Assembly (NCBI RefSeq): GCF_001717465.1
Contig: NZ_CP017074.1
Coordinates: 104,824 to 168,598, forward strand
DNA length: 63,775 bases
Reading direction: 5' to 3'
From: Luteimonas sp. JM171
Lineage (GTDB): Bacteria > Pseudomonadota > Gammaproteobacteria > Xanthomonadales > Xanthomonadaceae
Part shown: piece by piece, positions 35,993 through 49,419 of the stretch
How the letters are laid out: each line of letters begins with the position of its first letter
Position numbering within the stretch: the first letter of the stretch is position 1
Notes under the pieces: model-generated
What the model was told of the DNA's origin: nothing
The model's input: only the letters and a program-made list of their open reading frames with translations
Databases searched by the model: none
Program-made: the position numbers and the translations under genes

Positions 35993-37543
35993 ATGCCGAT
36001 CCGCCCCCGTTCGATCCTGCTGGCGCTCATCCTTGCCGGCACCGCCGCTTGCGCAAGCGCCGCGCCGGCGGCGACGCCCGCCGCGAACGCGCCGGAACAG
36101 GAAGCTCCGCTCACGCCCGTGCCGGCCCCAGCAGCGTGGCTGGACGATCTGGAAGCGCTGTATGACAGCGACCTGCGCGTCGACGGCCTCGAGCAGCGGA
36201 CGTTTTCGCCGGAGCACTGGTGGCAGCGCGTCATGCCGCTGATCGATGGCGCGGACGGATTCCTCATCGAGGAGATCGGCAGGAGCGCCGAGGGCCGTCC
36301 GCTGCGCCACGTGGCCTGGGGCGAAGGCCCGACCCCGGTGCTGCTGTGGTCCCAGATGCACGGCGACGAGAGCACGGCCACGATGGCGCTCGCGGACCTG
36401 TTCCACTTCCTGGGTGCGCATCCGGATCATCCGCTCGTCGCGAAGCTGCGGACAAACACCACGCTCCACTTCTTTCCCCTGGTCAATCCGGACGGCGCCG
36501 CGCGCTTCCAGCGGCGCAACGCGCAGGGGATCGACATCAACCGCGACGCGCGGGCGCTGGCCACGTCCGAGGGGCGTGCGCTGAAGGCGCTGCGCGACCG
36601 CATCAAGCCGGACTTCGGCTTCAACCTGCACGACCAGCGCCCCGGCTACCGCGCCGGCGACAGCGACCGGGGCGTGGCCATTGCCCTGCTCGCGCCCCCG
36701 TTCGACGAAGCACGCGGCATCAACCCGGTGCGCCGGCGGGCCATGGAAGTCGCGGCGGTGATGCGGGTGGCACTTGAGCCGCGCATCGGCGGCCACATGG
36801 CGCGGTGGGATGACACGTTCAACCCGCGCGCCTTTGGCGACATGATGACCGCCTGGGGCACCAGCACCGTGCTGGTGGAGTCGGGCGGGATCGAGGGCGA
36901 CCCGGAAAAGCAGGCGGTGCGGCGGCTGAACTTCCTCGGGCTGGTGGCCGCGCTGGATGCCATCGCCACAGGGTCCTACCAGGGGACGCCGACCGGCCTG
37001 TACACCGGCCTGCCCGAAAACGGCAGCGTCTGGCCCGACCTCAAGATCACGGGCGCCACGCTTGCGGTCCCCGGCAGTCAGCCGGCCCGCGCCGACGTGG
37101 TGGTCGAGTTCCGCCATGCGCTTGCCGGGCGCGACGGACGCATCCGCGACATCGGCGACCTGGCCGACGCCCCCGCCCGGCACGTGGTCGATGCCAGCGG
37201 CCTTTTCATCGTGCCGCTCGAAGACGCTTCGAAGGGCACCCCGGCTGCGTTCGCCACCGGCGTGCCGGCGCGCTTTGCCCTGAGCCGCGACGCGGACGGC
37301 CAGGACGTCGTCTGGACCCTGGACCGGGACGCGCCGCCGGGCTTGCTCCAGCCGGACGCGGGGCTCACTCCGGGTGCGGCCCGGACCCCCCGCCAGGCCG
37401 CGCCTGGGCAATGGCCCGGCGCGCATCCTCCAGCGCGGCCGGGTCATCCAGGGTCGACAGGTCACCTGGATCGCGATCCTCCGCCAGCGCCTGCAGCGAA
37501 CGCCGCAGCAGCTTTCCCGACCGGGTCTTGGGCAGCGCGCTGA
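35993..37543 (+). CDS. Exported M14-family zinc carboxypeptidase with aberrant C-terminus
   Basis: This is a 516-residue M14 peptidase. The zinc ligands are in QMHGDESTA (HxxE) and NLHDQ, with the catalytic Glu in VLVESGG; NPDGAARFQRRNAQGIDINRD is also typical. The N-terminus (MPIRPRSILLALILAGTAACASA) is a signal peptide, possibly of a lipoprotein with an atypical lipobox. The last 59 or so codons (37365-37543) are antisense to prpE and are Pro/Ala/Arg-rich junk in character, so the natural stop seems to have been lost near 37365. The active-site domain is complete. Confidence 0.85.
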   Translation: MPIRPRSILLALILAGTAACASAAPAATPAANAPEQEAPLTPVPAPAAWLDDLEALYDSDLRVDGLEQRTFSPEHWWQRVMPLIDGADGFLIEEIGRSAEGRPLRHVAWGEGPTPVLLWSQMHGDESTATMALADLFHFLGAHPDHPLVAKLRTNTTLHFFPLVNPDGAARFQRRNAQGIDINRDARALATSEGRALKALRDRIKPDFGFNLHDQRPGYRAGDSDRGVAIALLAPPFDEARGINPVRRRAMEVAAVMRVALEPRIGGHMARWDDTFNPRAFGDMMTAWGTSTVLVESGGIEGDPEKQAVRRLNFLGLVAALDAIATGSYQGTPTGLYTGLPENGSVWPDLKITGATLAVPGSQPARADVVVEFRHALAGRDGRIRDIGDLADAPARHVVDASGLFIVPLEDASKGTPAAFATGVPARFALSRDADGQDVVWTLDRDAPPGLLQPDAGLTPGAARTPRQAAPGQWPGAHPPARPGHPGSTGHLDRDPPPAPAANAAAAFPTGSWAAR

Positions 37544-39278
37544 CCACGTACACCTGCGCCGGCCGCGCCACCGCGCCGAGCTGCTGCGTCACCGCCTGCA
37601 GCATCTGCTCGGCGATCTCCGCATTCCGGTGGCCATCACCCTGCTGCCTGAAGGTGGCGAACACCACCGGCACCTGTCCCTTGACCTCGTCGTGCACGCC
37701 GATCACTGCGGCTTCGGCCACGGCCGGATGGCTGGAGACCGCCTCCTCGATCTCGCGCGTCCCCAGCCGGTGGCCGGCGACGTTGATGACGTCGTCGGTG
37801 CGCCCGAGGATGTACGTGTAGCCGTCGTCGTCGCGGATCGCCCAGTCCAGCGAGCTGTACAGCAGCTCGTTGAAGTGGCTGAAATAGCTGGCGATGAAAC
37901 GCTCGTCGTTGCGCCACACCGTGCTCATGCAGCCCGGCGGCAGCGGCGGCTCGATCACCAGGACGCCTTTCTCCCCGGCCGGCGCATCTTCGCCCGTGAC
38001 CTCGTTGATCACCCGCAGCCTGTAACCCGGGCTGGGCAGCCCCGGCGAGCCGAGCCTGACCGGCTTCATGTCCAGCCCCGGCATCAGCGTCAGCACCGGC
38101 CAGCCGGTCTCGGTCTGCCAGTAGTTGTCGATCACCGGCTTGCCCAGCACGTCGGAGATCCAGCGCGCGGTGGGCTCGTCCAGCGGCTCCCCGGCCAGGA
38201 ACAGGTGCTCCAGCTTCGACAGGTCGCGCCCGGTGATGTGGGACGGATCGGACTTCTTCAGCACCCGCAGCGCGGTGGGGGCGGAAAACATGGTGCGCAC
38301 GCCGTAGCGCTCGCACAGCTCCCACCAGATGCCCGGGTCCGGCCGGGTCGGCAGGCCCTCGTAGATGATCGACGTGGCGCCCGCGATCAGCGGGCCGTAG
38401 ACGTTGTAGGAGTGCCCCACCACCCAGCCGATGTCGGAGGTGGAAAACATGACCTGCCCGGGCCGGATGTCATAGATCGCCCACATCGACAGCGCCAGTG
38501 CCACCGCGTAGCCGCCCACGTCGCGCTGCACGCCCTTGGGGGTACCGGTGGTTCCGGAGGTGTAGAGGATGTAGCTTGGCTCGTTGGATTCCAGCCACTG
38601 CACGGGTACCTGCGCGCCTTCGTGGGCGGGTCGCAGGTCCGCATAGTCCAGGTCGCGGCCGGCCTGCTTCGGCACCTCCGCCAGGCCGCGGCTGACCACC
38701 AGCACGTGCTCCGGGGGGTGCGCGGCACGCGCCAGCGCTTCGTCCACCAGCGGCTTGAAGGGGATCACCTTGCCGCCGCGGCTGCCCGCGTCCGCGCACA
38801 CCAGCACCCTGGGCCGGGCATCGTCGATGCGCAGCGCGAGGTTCTTTGATGCGAAGCCGCCGAACACCACCGAATGGATCGCCCCGATGCGCGCGCAGGC
38901 CTGCATCGCGAAGACCGCATCCACCGTATGCGGCATGTAGATCACCACCCGGTCGCCCTTCCCCACGCCCAGGGAAACCAGCACGGCCGCGAACGTGTTC
39001 ACCTCGCGATGCAGCTCGCGGTAGGTGACTTCCCGGACGCTGCCGGTTTCGGTGGAATAGCCCACCAGCGCCAGCTGCCCGCCCCGCGCGTCCAGGTGCC
39101 GGTCGACCGCGTTGTGGCAGAGATTGGTCTCTCCGCCCACGAACCATCTGCGGAACGGCGGATTGGAGTAATCGAGGATCTGTTGCGGCGCCCTGTTCCA
39201 ATGGATGGCTTCCGCCTGTTCGGCCCAGAAGGCCTCCGGCTCCTCGACCGAGCGCCGGTAAACGTCTTCGTAGCGCAT
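37365..39278 (-). CDS. prpE: Propionyl-CoA synthetase PrpE
   Basis: PrpE activates propionate to propionyl-CoA through propionyl-adenylate, feeding PrpC. It is 637 residues long, in the acyl-adenylate-forming superfamily. The P-loop is YILYTSGTTGTPKG; DNYWQTETG and GRTDDVINVAGHRLGT are conserved; the catalytic Lys is in KTRSGKLLRR and is a usual acetylation site. STSDIGWVVGHSYNVYGPL separates PrpE from Acs. The ATG at 39278 (MRYEDVYRRS) fits the family start. It is 5.4 kb from prpB and not in the same operon. Confidence 0.94.
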   Translation of the reverse strand: MRYEDVYRRSVEEPEAFWAEQAEAIHWNRAPQQILDYSNPPFRRWFVGGETNLCHNAVDRHLDARGGQLALVGYSTETGSVREVTYRELHREVNTFAAVLVSLGVGKGDRVVIYMPHTVDAVFAMQACARIGAIHSVVFGGFASKNLALRIDDARPRVLVCADAGSRGGKVIPFKPLVDEALARAAHPPEHVLVVSRGLAEVPKQAGRDLDYADLRPAHEGAQVPVQWLESNEPSYILYTSGTTGTPKGVQRDVGGYAVALALSMWAIYDIRPGQVMFSTSDIGWVVGHSYNVYGPLIAGATSIIYEGLPTRPDPGIWWELCERYGVRTMFSAPTALRVLKKSDPSHITGRDLSKLEHLFLAGEPLDEPTARWISDVLGKPVIDNYWQTETGWPVLTLMPGLDMKPVRLGSPGLPSPGYRLRVINEVTGEDAPAGEKGVLVIEPPLPPGCMSTVWRNDERFIASYFSHFNELLYSSLDWAIRDDDGYTYILGRTDDVINVAGHRLGTREIEEAVSSHPAVAEAAVIGVHDEVKGQVPVVFATFRQQGDGHRNAEIAEQMLQAVTQQLGAVARPAQVYVVSALPKTRSGKLLRRSLQALAEDRDPGDLSTLDDPAALEDARRAIAQARPGGGSGPHPE

Positions 39279-39370
39279 GTCCGCCTGCCCTCCCGCGGTT
39301 TGCGCCAGCCTAATGGCCACGGGACGGCCCTTGCATCCAGACCTTGGTCTACACCGGGGTGCCGCCCGGG

Positions 39371-40722
39371 CTAGCGGGATGCGCCCCCGGCCATCGGATC
39401 GCCCCCGGGGGTCACCAGGTGGACCTTGACCGTCTGGTGGGGCGCCCCGTGGGCAGCCCCGGGTTCGGCGTCGGCGTCCGCCGGGGCCGGCGCAACGGTT
39501 GCTTCCGGTGCGGAGGCGGCGCTGACCCGGCGCACGGCGCGCTCCCGCGGCTGCCATGGGGCGCCGAGCTCGTCGGCACTGGGCGCGGCGTATACCCCCA
39601 CCAGCCCGAGCGCGAGTTCACCGGCGTCCATCCACTCCTGCAAGCCGGTGCCCCAGCGGCTGGGACGGGGCGCGGCCGGTAGCTTCCCGTGGCCAACCAG
39701 CAGGTGGGGACCATCCAGCTCCCCGGGTTCCCGGTAACCGAACCAGCCACGCCGGTCACTGCCGCTGGCAATCGCCTCCAGCAGCCTGCGGCTCCCTCCC
39801 TGTGCCTCCGGCCACAGCAGCGCACGGCAGCGGTTGAGGTCGGTCGTCCAGCCGCTGTCGGTGTCGACCACCGGAAGACCCGGGAAGCGCTGCTGCATGT
39901 CGGCCATGGCCAGCACGAAGGCCTCCTTGGCCGGCGCGCCGTACATCAGCCCGCGCTGATCCAGCTGCGCCCAGGGGCCGGAGAGCAGCAGCCACGGCGG
40001 CGGCCCGGGCGAGCCGGCCGGCCCCGCGCAGCCATGCGGCCCGCCCTGCGCCTGCCGCCGAAACAAACAGACGAACCGCGAGCAGTGCGGCCGGCGCCAC
40101 GAACGGCGCGTAATAGCGCTGCTGGATGACGGGCGGCGCGTATTCGGCCAAAGACACACTCCCCAGGGTGAAATAGGACACCGGCCACGCCCAGAACCCG
40201 GCGATGACCCACCATGCAGCCATGTCCCGAGGCGAAGGCCACCTGCCGGCGACGGTTGTCGTCCAGGATCATCCTGCACAGCAGGTACAGCGCGAGCGCG
40301 ATGAAGAAGGCCGAGCCGAGGTCGGGCATCAGGGCGCCCGAATACAGGAACAGCGCCAGCTGGGCCAGCGCGGGCAGGGCCGCCAACAGCGCGCCCGCGA
40401 ACGGGAAGAACAGGCGCGCAAGCGCGTAGGCCATGATGCCCAGGCCCACGTAGAACAGCGGATAGATCGCGATCGCCCAGTCGATGCTCCGGGTCGCGGC
40501 GTACATGGCCGCGGCCGGGATCAACAGCGCGACCCGGCGTTCGGCCAGGGACGCGGTGGAAATGTCCTCGCCAACCGCAATCCGGATGGCGCCCAGGAGG
40601 TAGCGCGTATCGTCGCTGCAGTACAGGCCGGTGTAATAAAGCCAGGCGATCGCGACCGCAATCGCGGCGACCGCGCCCGCGGCCGCGATGTCCCGGGTCC
40701 GCCCCATCACGGACCCGGTCAT
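39371..40722 (-). pseudogene. Frameshifted membrane glycosyltransferase (GT39-like)
   Basis: The coding signal passes through three frames. 40722 to about 40225 encodes an N-terminal membrane part (LYYTGLYCSDDTRYLLGA, then several helices to YLLCRMILDDNRRR). The next frame takes over near 40223 (WWVIAGFWAWPVSYFTLGS ... QQRYYAPFV). A third frame (from about 40030-40080) encodes PPPWLLLSGPWAQLDQRG and a soluble C-terminus ending at 39371. Each switch is +1. The product would resemble ArnT/PMT-type glycosyltransferases, but the middle seems too short, as if a segment was deleted at the first junction. Sequencing error is the alternative. Confidence 0.65.
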
Positions 40723-40783
40723 CGTCCTGCGGCGCGCAGGCCTGGGTGGTGGAGCCGGAGGCCTTCCAATGGCCCTGGACCCG

Positions 40784-43022
<2,239 letters not shown>

Positions 43023-43111
43023 CGCGATCAACTCCTGAAGGTGGAAACAACCGCCGATTTTATCACCGGCAGCGGACGTGCCGGCCTCCCCGGCCGGCAC
43101 GCGCCCGGCGG

Positions 43112-43606
43112 TCAGGCCGCCAGGATCCTGTTCCACTCCGCCACGCGGTCGGCCCTGGCGGCCAGCGCCGCGTCGGCGTCGCCTTCGATCTTCACCGACT
43201 TGATCACGTCGCCCTGCTTCACCGCATCCACCACCTCCAGGCCGTCGACCACCTTGCCGAACACGGTGTGCTTGCCGTCCAGCCAGTCGGTCTTGATGTG
43301 GGTGATGAAGAACTGGCTGCCGTTGGTGTTGGGCCCGGCATTGGCCATCGACAGCACGCCGCGCTCGTGCTTGACGCCGTTGTTGGCCTCATCCTCGAAC
43401 CGGTAGCCCGGGCCGCCGGTGCCGGTGCCCTGCGGGCAGCCGCCCTGGATCATGAAATCGGCGATGACGCGATGGAAGTTGAGGCCGTCGTAGAAGCCGC
43501 GCTTGGCCAGGTTGACGAAATTGGCCACGGTCAGCGGCGCCTTGTCGGCGAACAGCTCGACCTTGATCTGGCCGCGGTCGGTGTCAAAGAGGGCGTGCAG
43601 GGACAT
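43112..43606 (-). CDS. ppiB: Peptidyl-prolyl cis-trans isomerase B (cyclophilin)
   Basis: This 164-residue cytoplasmic cyclophilin speeds proline isomerisation during folding. [45 protein letters not shown] and [13 protein letters not shown] are the active-site blocks. It has no signal peptide, so it is the cytoplasmic form (PpiB). AAGGAT precedes the ATG at 43606. It is divergent from typA. Confidence 0.96.
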   Translation of the reverse strand: MSLHALFDTDRGQIKVELFADKAPLTVANFVNLAKRGFYDGLNFHRVIADFMIQGGCPQGTGTGGPGYRFEDEANNGVKHERGVLSMANAGPNTNGSQFFITHIKTDWLDGKHTVFGKVVDGLEVVDAVKQGDVIKSVKIEGDADAALAARADRVAEWNRILAA

Positions 43607-43719
43607 TGGGGATCCTTGGTCTGGGGATTCACAGGGGACGTGCGGGCGAAGGCCCGGCTTTGCAACTGAACGGGCGCAATTTTTTGCCCCGGCCGCCGCC
43701 ATGCGGCAGCGCAGCAAGG

Positions 43720-43725
43720 TATAAT
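43720..43725 (+). promoter_or_regulatory. -10 element of typA
   Basis: A perfect TATAAT lies 65 nt before the typA ATG, in the 184-bp spacer between divergent ppiB and typA. The -35 region is not obvious. Confidence 0.5.
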
Positions 43726-43790
43726 ATCCGGCTTCCTCCACTGACTGCGCCGCGCCTGCCTGCCGAAGGCCCAAGGGTGCGGCTTTCCCG

Positions 43791-45650
<1,860 letters not shown>

Positions 45651-45668
45651 CCGGGATTTGCCGCGGCC

Positions 45669-46529
45669 TCATCCGGTCGCGGCCCCGCGCAACTCCGCGT
45701 CGACGCTGTTGCGCCGGCGCGGCAGCGCGCCGGGATGCTCCCGGCGCAGGAAATCGAGCATGCGCTCGCGGACGTTCGCGCGCAGGTCGTAGTCGTCGCC
45801 GGAGTTGCGGGCGCTGACCAGCAGCCGCACCTTCATCGCCTCGGGGGTCACGTCCTCCACGTGCACCACGCACACGCGCCCGTCCCAGCGCGGGTCCGAG
45901 TCGCAGATCCGCTGCAGCTCGTCGCGCACCGGCTGCAGGGGCGTGCCATGGTCCAGCCAGACGAACGCCGGGCCCAGCAGCTCGGCGCTCTCGCGCGTCC
46001 AGTTCTGGAACGGGTTCTCGATGAACCACTGCAGCGGCACGATCAGCCGGCGCAGGTCCCAGATCCGCACCACCACGTAGGAGCTTGTGATCTCCTCGAT
46101 CCGGCCCCACTCACCTTCCACGATCACCACGTCGTCGAGCCGGATCGGCTGGGTGATGGCGATCTGCAGGCCGGCGATCAGGTTGCCGAACACCGGCCTG
46201 GCCGCGAACCCCGCCACCAGCCCGGCCAGGCCCGCCGACGCCAGCAGGGTGGCGCCGATCTGGCGGATGGCGGGGAACGTCATCAGGATCACCGATACCC
46301 CGACCACCCCAATCCCGATCTGCACCGCGCGCGAGATCACGCTGGTCTGCGTACGCACCCGGCGCGCGTGCAGGTTGTCGGCCACGTCCACGGGGTGGCG
46401 TGCCAGGATCCGGTCCTCGAACGCGCCCACCGCGCGCACCAACGCCCAGGTGATCGCGGCGATCCCGCCGATGCCCAGCCAATGCTGGATGCCGGCCATC
46501 CACTCCGCGGGCAGCGCGGTGGCGTTCAC
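45669..46529 (-). CDS. MscS-family mechanosensitive channel, main body of a frameshifted gene
   Basis: This 286-codon frame encodes the MscS core: pore helix LLASAGLAGLVAGFAARPVFGNLIAG, beta domain PIRLDDVVIVEGEWGRIEEIT and the C-terminal alpha/beta part to VDAELRGAATG. MscS channels open under membrane tension and release solutes during osmotic downshock. The first in-frame start is GTG at 46529, but coding potential continues upstream in this frame to about 46615 and then jumps frame to the real N-terminus at 46725. As it stands the product would lack the first membrane helix. It is convergent with typA (18 bp). Confidence 0.8.
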   Translation of the reverse strand: MNATALPAEWMAGIQHWLGIGGIAAITWALVRAVGAFEDRILARHPVDVADNLHARRVRTQTSVISRAVQIGIGVVGVSVILMTFPAIRQIGATLLASAGLAGLVAGFAARPVFGNLIAGLQIAITQPIRLDDVVIVEGEWGRIEEITSSYVVVRIWDLRRLIVPLQWFIENPFQNWTRESAELLGPAFVWLDHGTPLQPVRDELQRICDSDPRWDGRVCVVHVEDVTPEAMKVRLLVSARNSGDDYDLRANVRERMLDFLRREHPGALPRRRNSVDAELRGAATG

Positions 46530-46725
46530 GGCGATGTTCAGGAACAGCAGCGGCAGCGCGAAGGCCGCCGGTACGGCGATTGCCGTGACGATCTGCGACC
46601 AGGTGCGCTGCGAGTCGCGCGCGCCGCGCCACCAGCAGCAGCACCTGGCGCACCACCAGGCCGATGGCCAGCGCGATCAGCAGCGGCCACAGTGACGCCA
46701 GCGCGAGTTCCCAATCGATATGCAT
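46530..46725 (-). pseudogene. N-terminal remnant of the MscS gene, other frame
   Basis: An ATG at 46725 opens MHIDWELALASLWPLLIALA and continues IGLVVRQVLLLVARR, a typical MscS first membrane helix. After about codon 36 the sensible frame is the +1 one, which continues RDSQRTWSQIVTAIAVPAA into the main body. The switch falls in an alternating GC run (46615-46630), a place prone to both mutation and sequencing error. Confidence 0.7.
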
Positions 46726-46796
46726 GCCCGGATCCGTTTCGGAACCGGGACCATGCTGGGCATGGGCGCGTTTGCGTCAGGTGGACGCCGCGAAGA

Positions 46797-48191
46797 TCAG
46801 CTGGCTGCCACGGCGCCCTGCGATGCGCGCTTGCGCACGATCAGCATCGCCGTCTCCAGCGCCTGCTCGTAGTTCAGCCGCGGATCGACGCTTGAGCGGT
46901 AGGCGCGCGACAGGTCGGTATCGGTCAGGTCGCGCGCACCGCCGGTGCACTCCGTGACGTCCTCACCGGTCAGCTCCAGGTGCACGCCGCCCAGGCGGGT
47001 GCCCCCGGCGGCGTGGATGTCGAACGCCTGCTCGATCTCGCTGCGGATGTTGTGGAAGCGGCGCGTCTTGTAGCCGTTGCTGGTGGATTCGGTGTTGCCG
47101 TGCATGGGGTCGCAGACCCACAGCACGCGCCGGCCGTCGCGCTTCACCGCGTCCAGCAGCGGCGGCAGCCGCTCGCCGATCTGGCCGGCGCCCATGCGGT
47201 GGATCAGGCTCAGCCGTCCCGGCTCGTCGTCCGGATTGAGCAGGTCGATCAGGCCGCGCAGCTGGTCGGGGGTTACCGCGGGGCCGACCTTCACGGCGAT
47301 CGGATTGCGGATCCCGCGCAGGTACTCCGCATGGGCACCGTCGATCGCGCAGGTGCGCATGCCGATCCACGGGTAGTGGGTGCTGAGGTTGAACCAGCCC
47401 CACTGGCGCGGCACCTGGCGCGTCTGCGCCTCCTCGTAGGGCAGCAGCAGCGCCTCGTGGGAGGTGTAGAAGTCCACCCGCTTGAGCTCGTGGATCTGCG
47501 AACCCACCAGGGTTTCCATGAAGCGGACGGAATCCCCCAGCCCCGACACCATGCGCTGGTATTCCTCGGCGAGCTGCGCATCCCCCACCCAATCCAGGCC
47601 CCAGTATTCCGGGTGGTGGAGGTCGGCGAAGCCGCCATCGATCAGCGATCGGATGAAGTTCATGGTCATCGCCGAGCGCGCGTGGGCCTTGACCATCCGC
47701 CGCGGATCGGGCGTACGCGCCCGTGCGTTGAATTCCGGGCCGTTCACGATGTCCCCGCGGTAGCTCGGCAGCACCACGCCCTCGCGCGTCTCGGTGTCGG
47801 CCGAGCGCGGCTTGGCGTACTGGCCGGCGAACCGCCCCACCCGCACGACCGGCAGCTTCAGCCCGTGCACCAGCACCAGGCTCATCTGCAGCAGCACCTT
47901 GAGCCGGTTGGAGATAACGTCGGCGCAGCAGTCCGCGAAGTTCTCGGCGCAGTCGCCGCCCTGGAGCAGGAAGCGCCGCCCCTCCTGCGCCTCGGCGAGC
48001 TGCTGCTTGAGGGCGAGGATTTCCCACGAGGTCACCAGCGGCGGCAGCGCCTGCAGCTCCCGCTGCACGGCGGCCAGTTCGCCGGCGTCGGGGTAGACCG
48101 GCATCTGCTTCGCCGGCCGCGCGCGCCAGCTGTCGGGCGTCCAGCCAGCAGCGGTGCTCACGGCCTGGAGGGTACGTTCGGTGTTGGACAT
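46797..48191 (-). CDS. Class II 3-deoxy-7-phosphoheptulonate synthase
   Basis: This 464-residue plant/mycobacterial-type DAHP synthase condenses PEP with erythrose-4-phosphate at the entry to the shikimate pathway. The metal Cys is in LQGGDCAENF, the His in WVCDPMHGNT, the Glu in HLELTGEDV and the last ligand in the VDPRLNYEQAL segment. KVGPAVTPDQL is typical of the class. It is the usual DAHP synthase class in xanthomonads. It lies 71 bp from the frameshifted channel gene. Confidence 0.96.
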   Translation of the reverse strand: MSNTERTLQAVSTAAGWTPDSWRARPAKQMPVYPDAGELAAVQRELQALPPLVTSWEILALKQQLAEAQEGRRFLLQGGDCAENFADCCADVISNRLKVLLQMSLVLVHGLKLPVVRVGRFAGQYAKPRSADTETREGVVLPSYRGDIVNGPEFNARARTPDPRRMVKAHARSAMTMNFIRSLIDGGFADLHHPEYWGLDWVGDAQLAEEYQRMVSGLGDSVRFMETLVGSQIHELKRVDFYTSHEALLLPYEEAQTRQVPRQWGWFNLSTHYPWIGMRTCAIDGAHAEYLRGIRNPIAVKVGPAVTPDQLRGLIDLLNPDDEPGRLSLIHRMGAGQIGERLPPLLDAVKRDGRRVLWVCDPMHGNTESTSNGYKTRRFHNIRSEIEQAFDIHAAGGTRLGGVHLELTGEDVTECTGGARDLTDTDLSRAYRSSVDPRLNYEQALETAMLIVRKRASQGAVAAS

Positions 48192-48239
48192 CTGCAGATC
48201 CCGGGGCGATCCCGCATCATGCCAGAGTGCTGCGGCGCG

Positions 48240-48758
48240 TCAATTCCTGCGGCGCCGCCCGAACCCGGCGTAGAGGGCCCAGGCGCCGAGCAATACGAAC
48301 CACACCAGGCTCCAGGCCGGCATCGACAGCCCCAGGAAGGTCCAGTCCACCTGCGCGCAGTCTCCCCGGGCGTTGAGGGCCTGGTTGTAGAGCTGGCGCA
48401 ACAGTCCCGGGGTGTCCAGCGTTTCGCGCATGAACGACAGCGGCATCCCGCAGGTTGCCATCTCGCTTGGGAACAGCTGCAGCCACACGTGCCGCCCTGC
48501 AATGCCGATGCCCGTGCCGGCCGCGGCGAACGCCACCAGCCCCCAAATGCCCTGCCCCGTGGGCCCTTTCGGCGCCACCATCGCGCCCACCAGGAAGGCC
48601 ACGCCGAGAATGCCGAACGCGACCCGCTGGAAGATGCACAGCGGGCAGGCTTCCAGCCCCAGCACCCCGCCGATGGTGATGGCGGCGATGATCATTCCGA
48701 ACGAGACGGTCGCCCCGAGCAGGAACTGTTCACGGAAAGACCAGTTCAACGGATTCAT
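48240..48758 (-). CDS. dsbB: Disulfide bond formation protein DsbB
   Basis: DsbB is an inner-membrane protein that reoxidises DsbA using quinone. It is 172 residues long with four transmembrane helices. The first periplasmic Cys pair is in LEACPLCIFQR; the second pair is ATCGM and GDCAQ in the second loop. A GATAAT on the minus strand about 38 nt upstream is a possible -10 element. It follows the rplQ terminator and is a separate unit. Confidence 0.95.
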   Translation of the reverse strand: MNPLNWSFREQFLLGATVSFGMIIAAITIGGVLGLEACPLCIFQRVAFGILGVAFLVGAMVAPKGPTGQGIWGLVAFAAAGTGIGIAGRHVWLQLFPSEMATCGMPLSFMRETLDTPGLLRQLYNQALNARGDCAQVDWTFLGLSMPAWSLVWFVLLGAWALYAGFGRRRRN

Positions 48759-48812
48759 CTGTGCACCGGCTGTGGAATGGGGGGATTATCCGCTGCGCGC
48801 GCCACGAACAGA

Positions 48813-48835
48813 AACCCCGGCCGGGGCCGGGGCTT
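48813..48835 (-). terminator. Terminator after rplQ
   Basis: The 7-bp stem CCCCGGC/GCCGGGG (48815-48821 with 48826-48832) with a 4-nt loop is followed on the minus strand by TTTCTGTT. It lies 26 nt past the rplQ stop and marks the end of the alpha operon. Confidence 0.7.
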
Positions 48836-48860
48836 CGTCAATCCTTCAATGTCGGGCCGA

Positions 48861-49241
48861 TCAGTCCTCGGCGGACGGGGCTTGCGGGCGGTCGACCAGC
48901 TCGACGTACGCCATCGGCGCGTTGTCGCCGGCACGGAAGCCGCACTTGAGGATGCGCAGGTAGCCGCCCGGGCGCGACTGGTAGCGCGGGCCCAGGGTGG
49001 TGAACAGGTTGCCCACCGCTTCCTTGTCGCGCAGACGCGAGAACGCGAGGCGGCGGTTGGCGACGCTGTCCACCTTGGCCAGGGTGATCAGCGGCTCGGC
49101 GACACGGCGCAGCTCCTTGGCCTTGGGCAGGGTGGTCTTGATCAGCTCGTGCTTGAACAGCGACGCGGCCATGTTCTTGAACATCGCCTGGCGATGCGCG
49201 CTGGTGCGGTTGAACTTGCGTCCGGCTTTCTGGTGGCGCAT
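48861..49241 (-). CDS. rplQ: 50S ribosomal protein L17
   Basis: L17 is 126 residues long and begins [20 protein letters not shown], the family signature. It binds 23S rRNA near the exit tunnel opening. It is the last gene of the alpha operon, separated from rpoA by an unusually long 178-bp spacer and followed by a terminator. Confidence 0.98.
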   Translation of the reverse strand: MRHQKAGRKFNRTSAHRQAMFKNMAASLFKHELIKTTLPKAKELRRVAEPLITLAKVDSVANRRLAFSRLRDKEAVGNLFTTLGPRYQSRPGGYLRILKCGFRAGDNAPMAYVELVDRPQAPSAED

Positions 49242-49393
49242 GGGTCTGGTTCCTCAGGTGAATGCTGCTGCGTTGGACTTCGTTGTCGCCTTCCTGGCGC
49301 TGGAACATGGACTGCGGATGGCCCGGGCCGGCATCCCTTGCCGGCGCTGGTCGCGGCCTTTGGCCGTCGACCTGTGTATTGCCCTGACGGGCG

Positions 49394-49413
49394 GCGCGGG
49401 CAGTCGCCCGCGC
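49394..49413 (-). other. Hairpin just after rpoA
   Basis: A perfect 8-bp stem (49394-49401 with 49406-49413, 4-nt loop) lies 6 nt past the rpoA stop. A second, weaker GCCGGC hairpin is at 49327-49345. There is no T-tract. They are the only structures seen in the 178-bp rpoA-rplQ spacer. Confidence 0.55.
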
Positions 49414-49419
49414 GATGGA

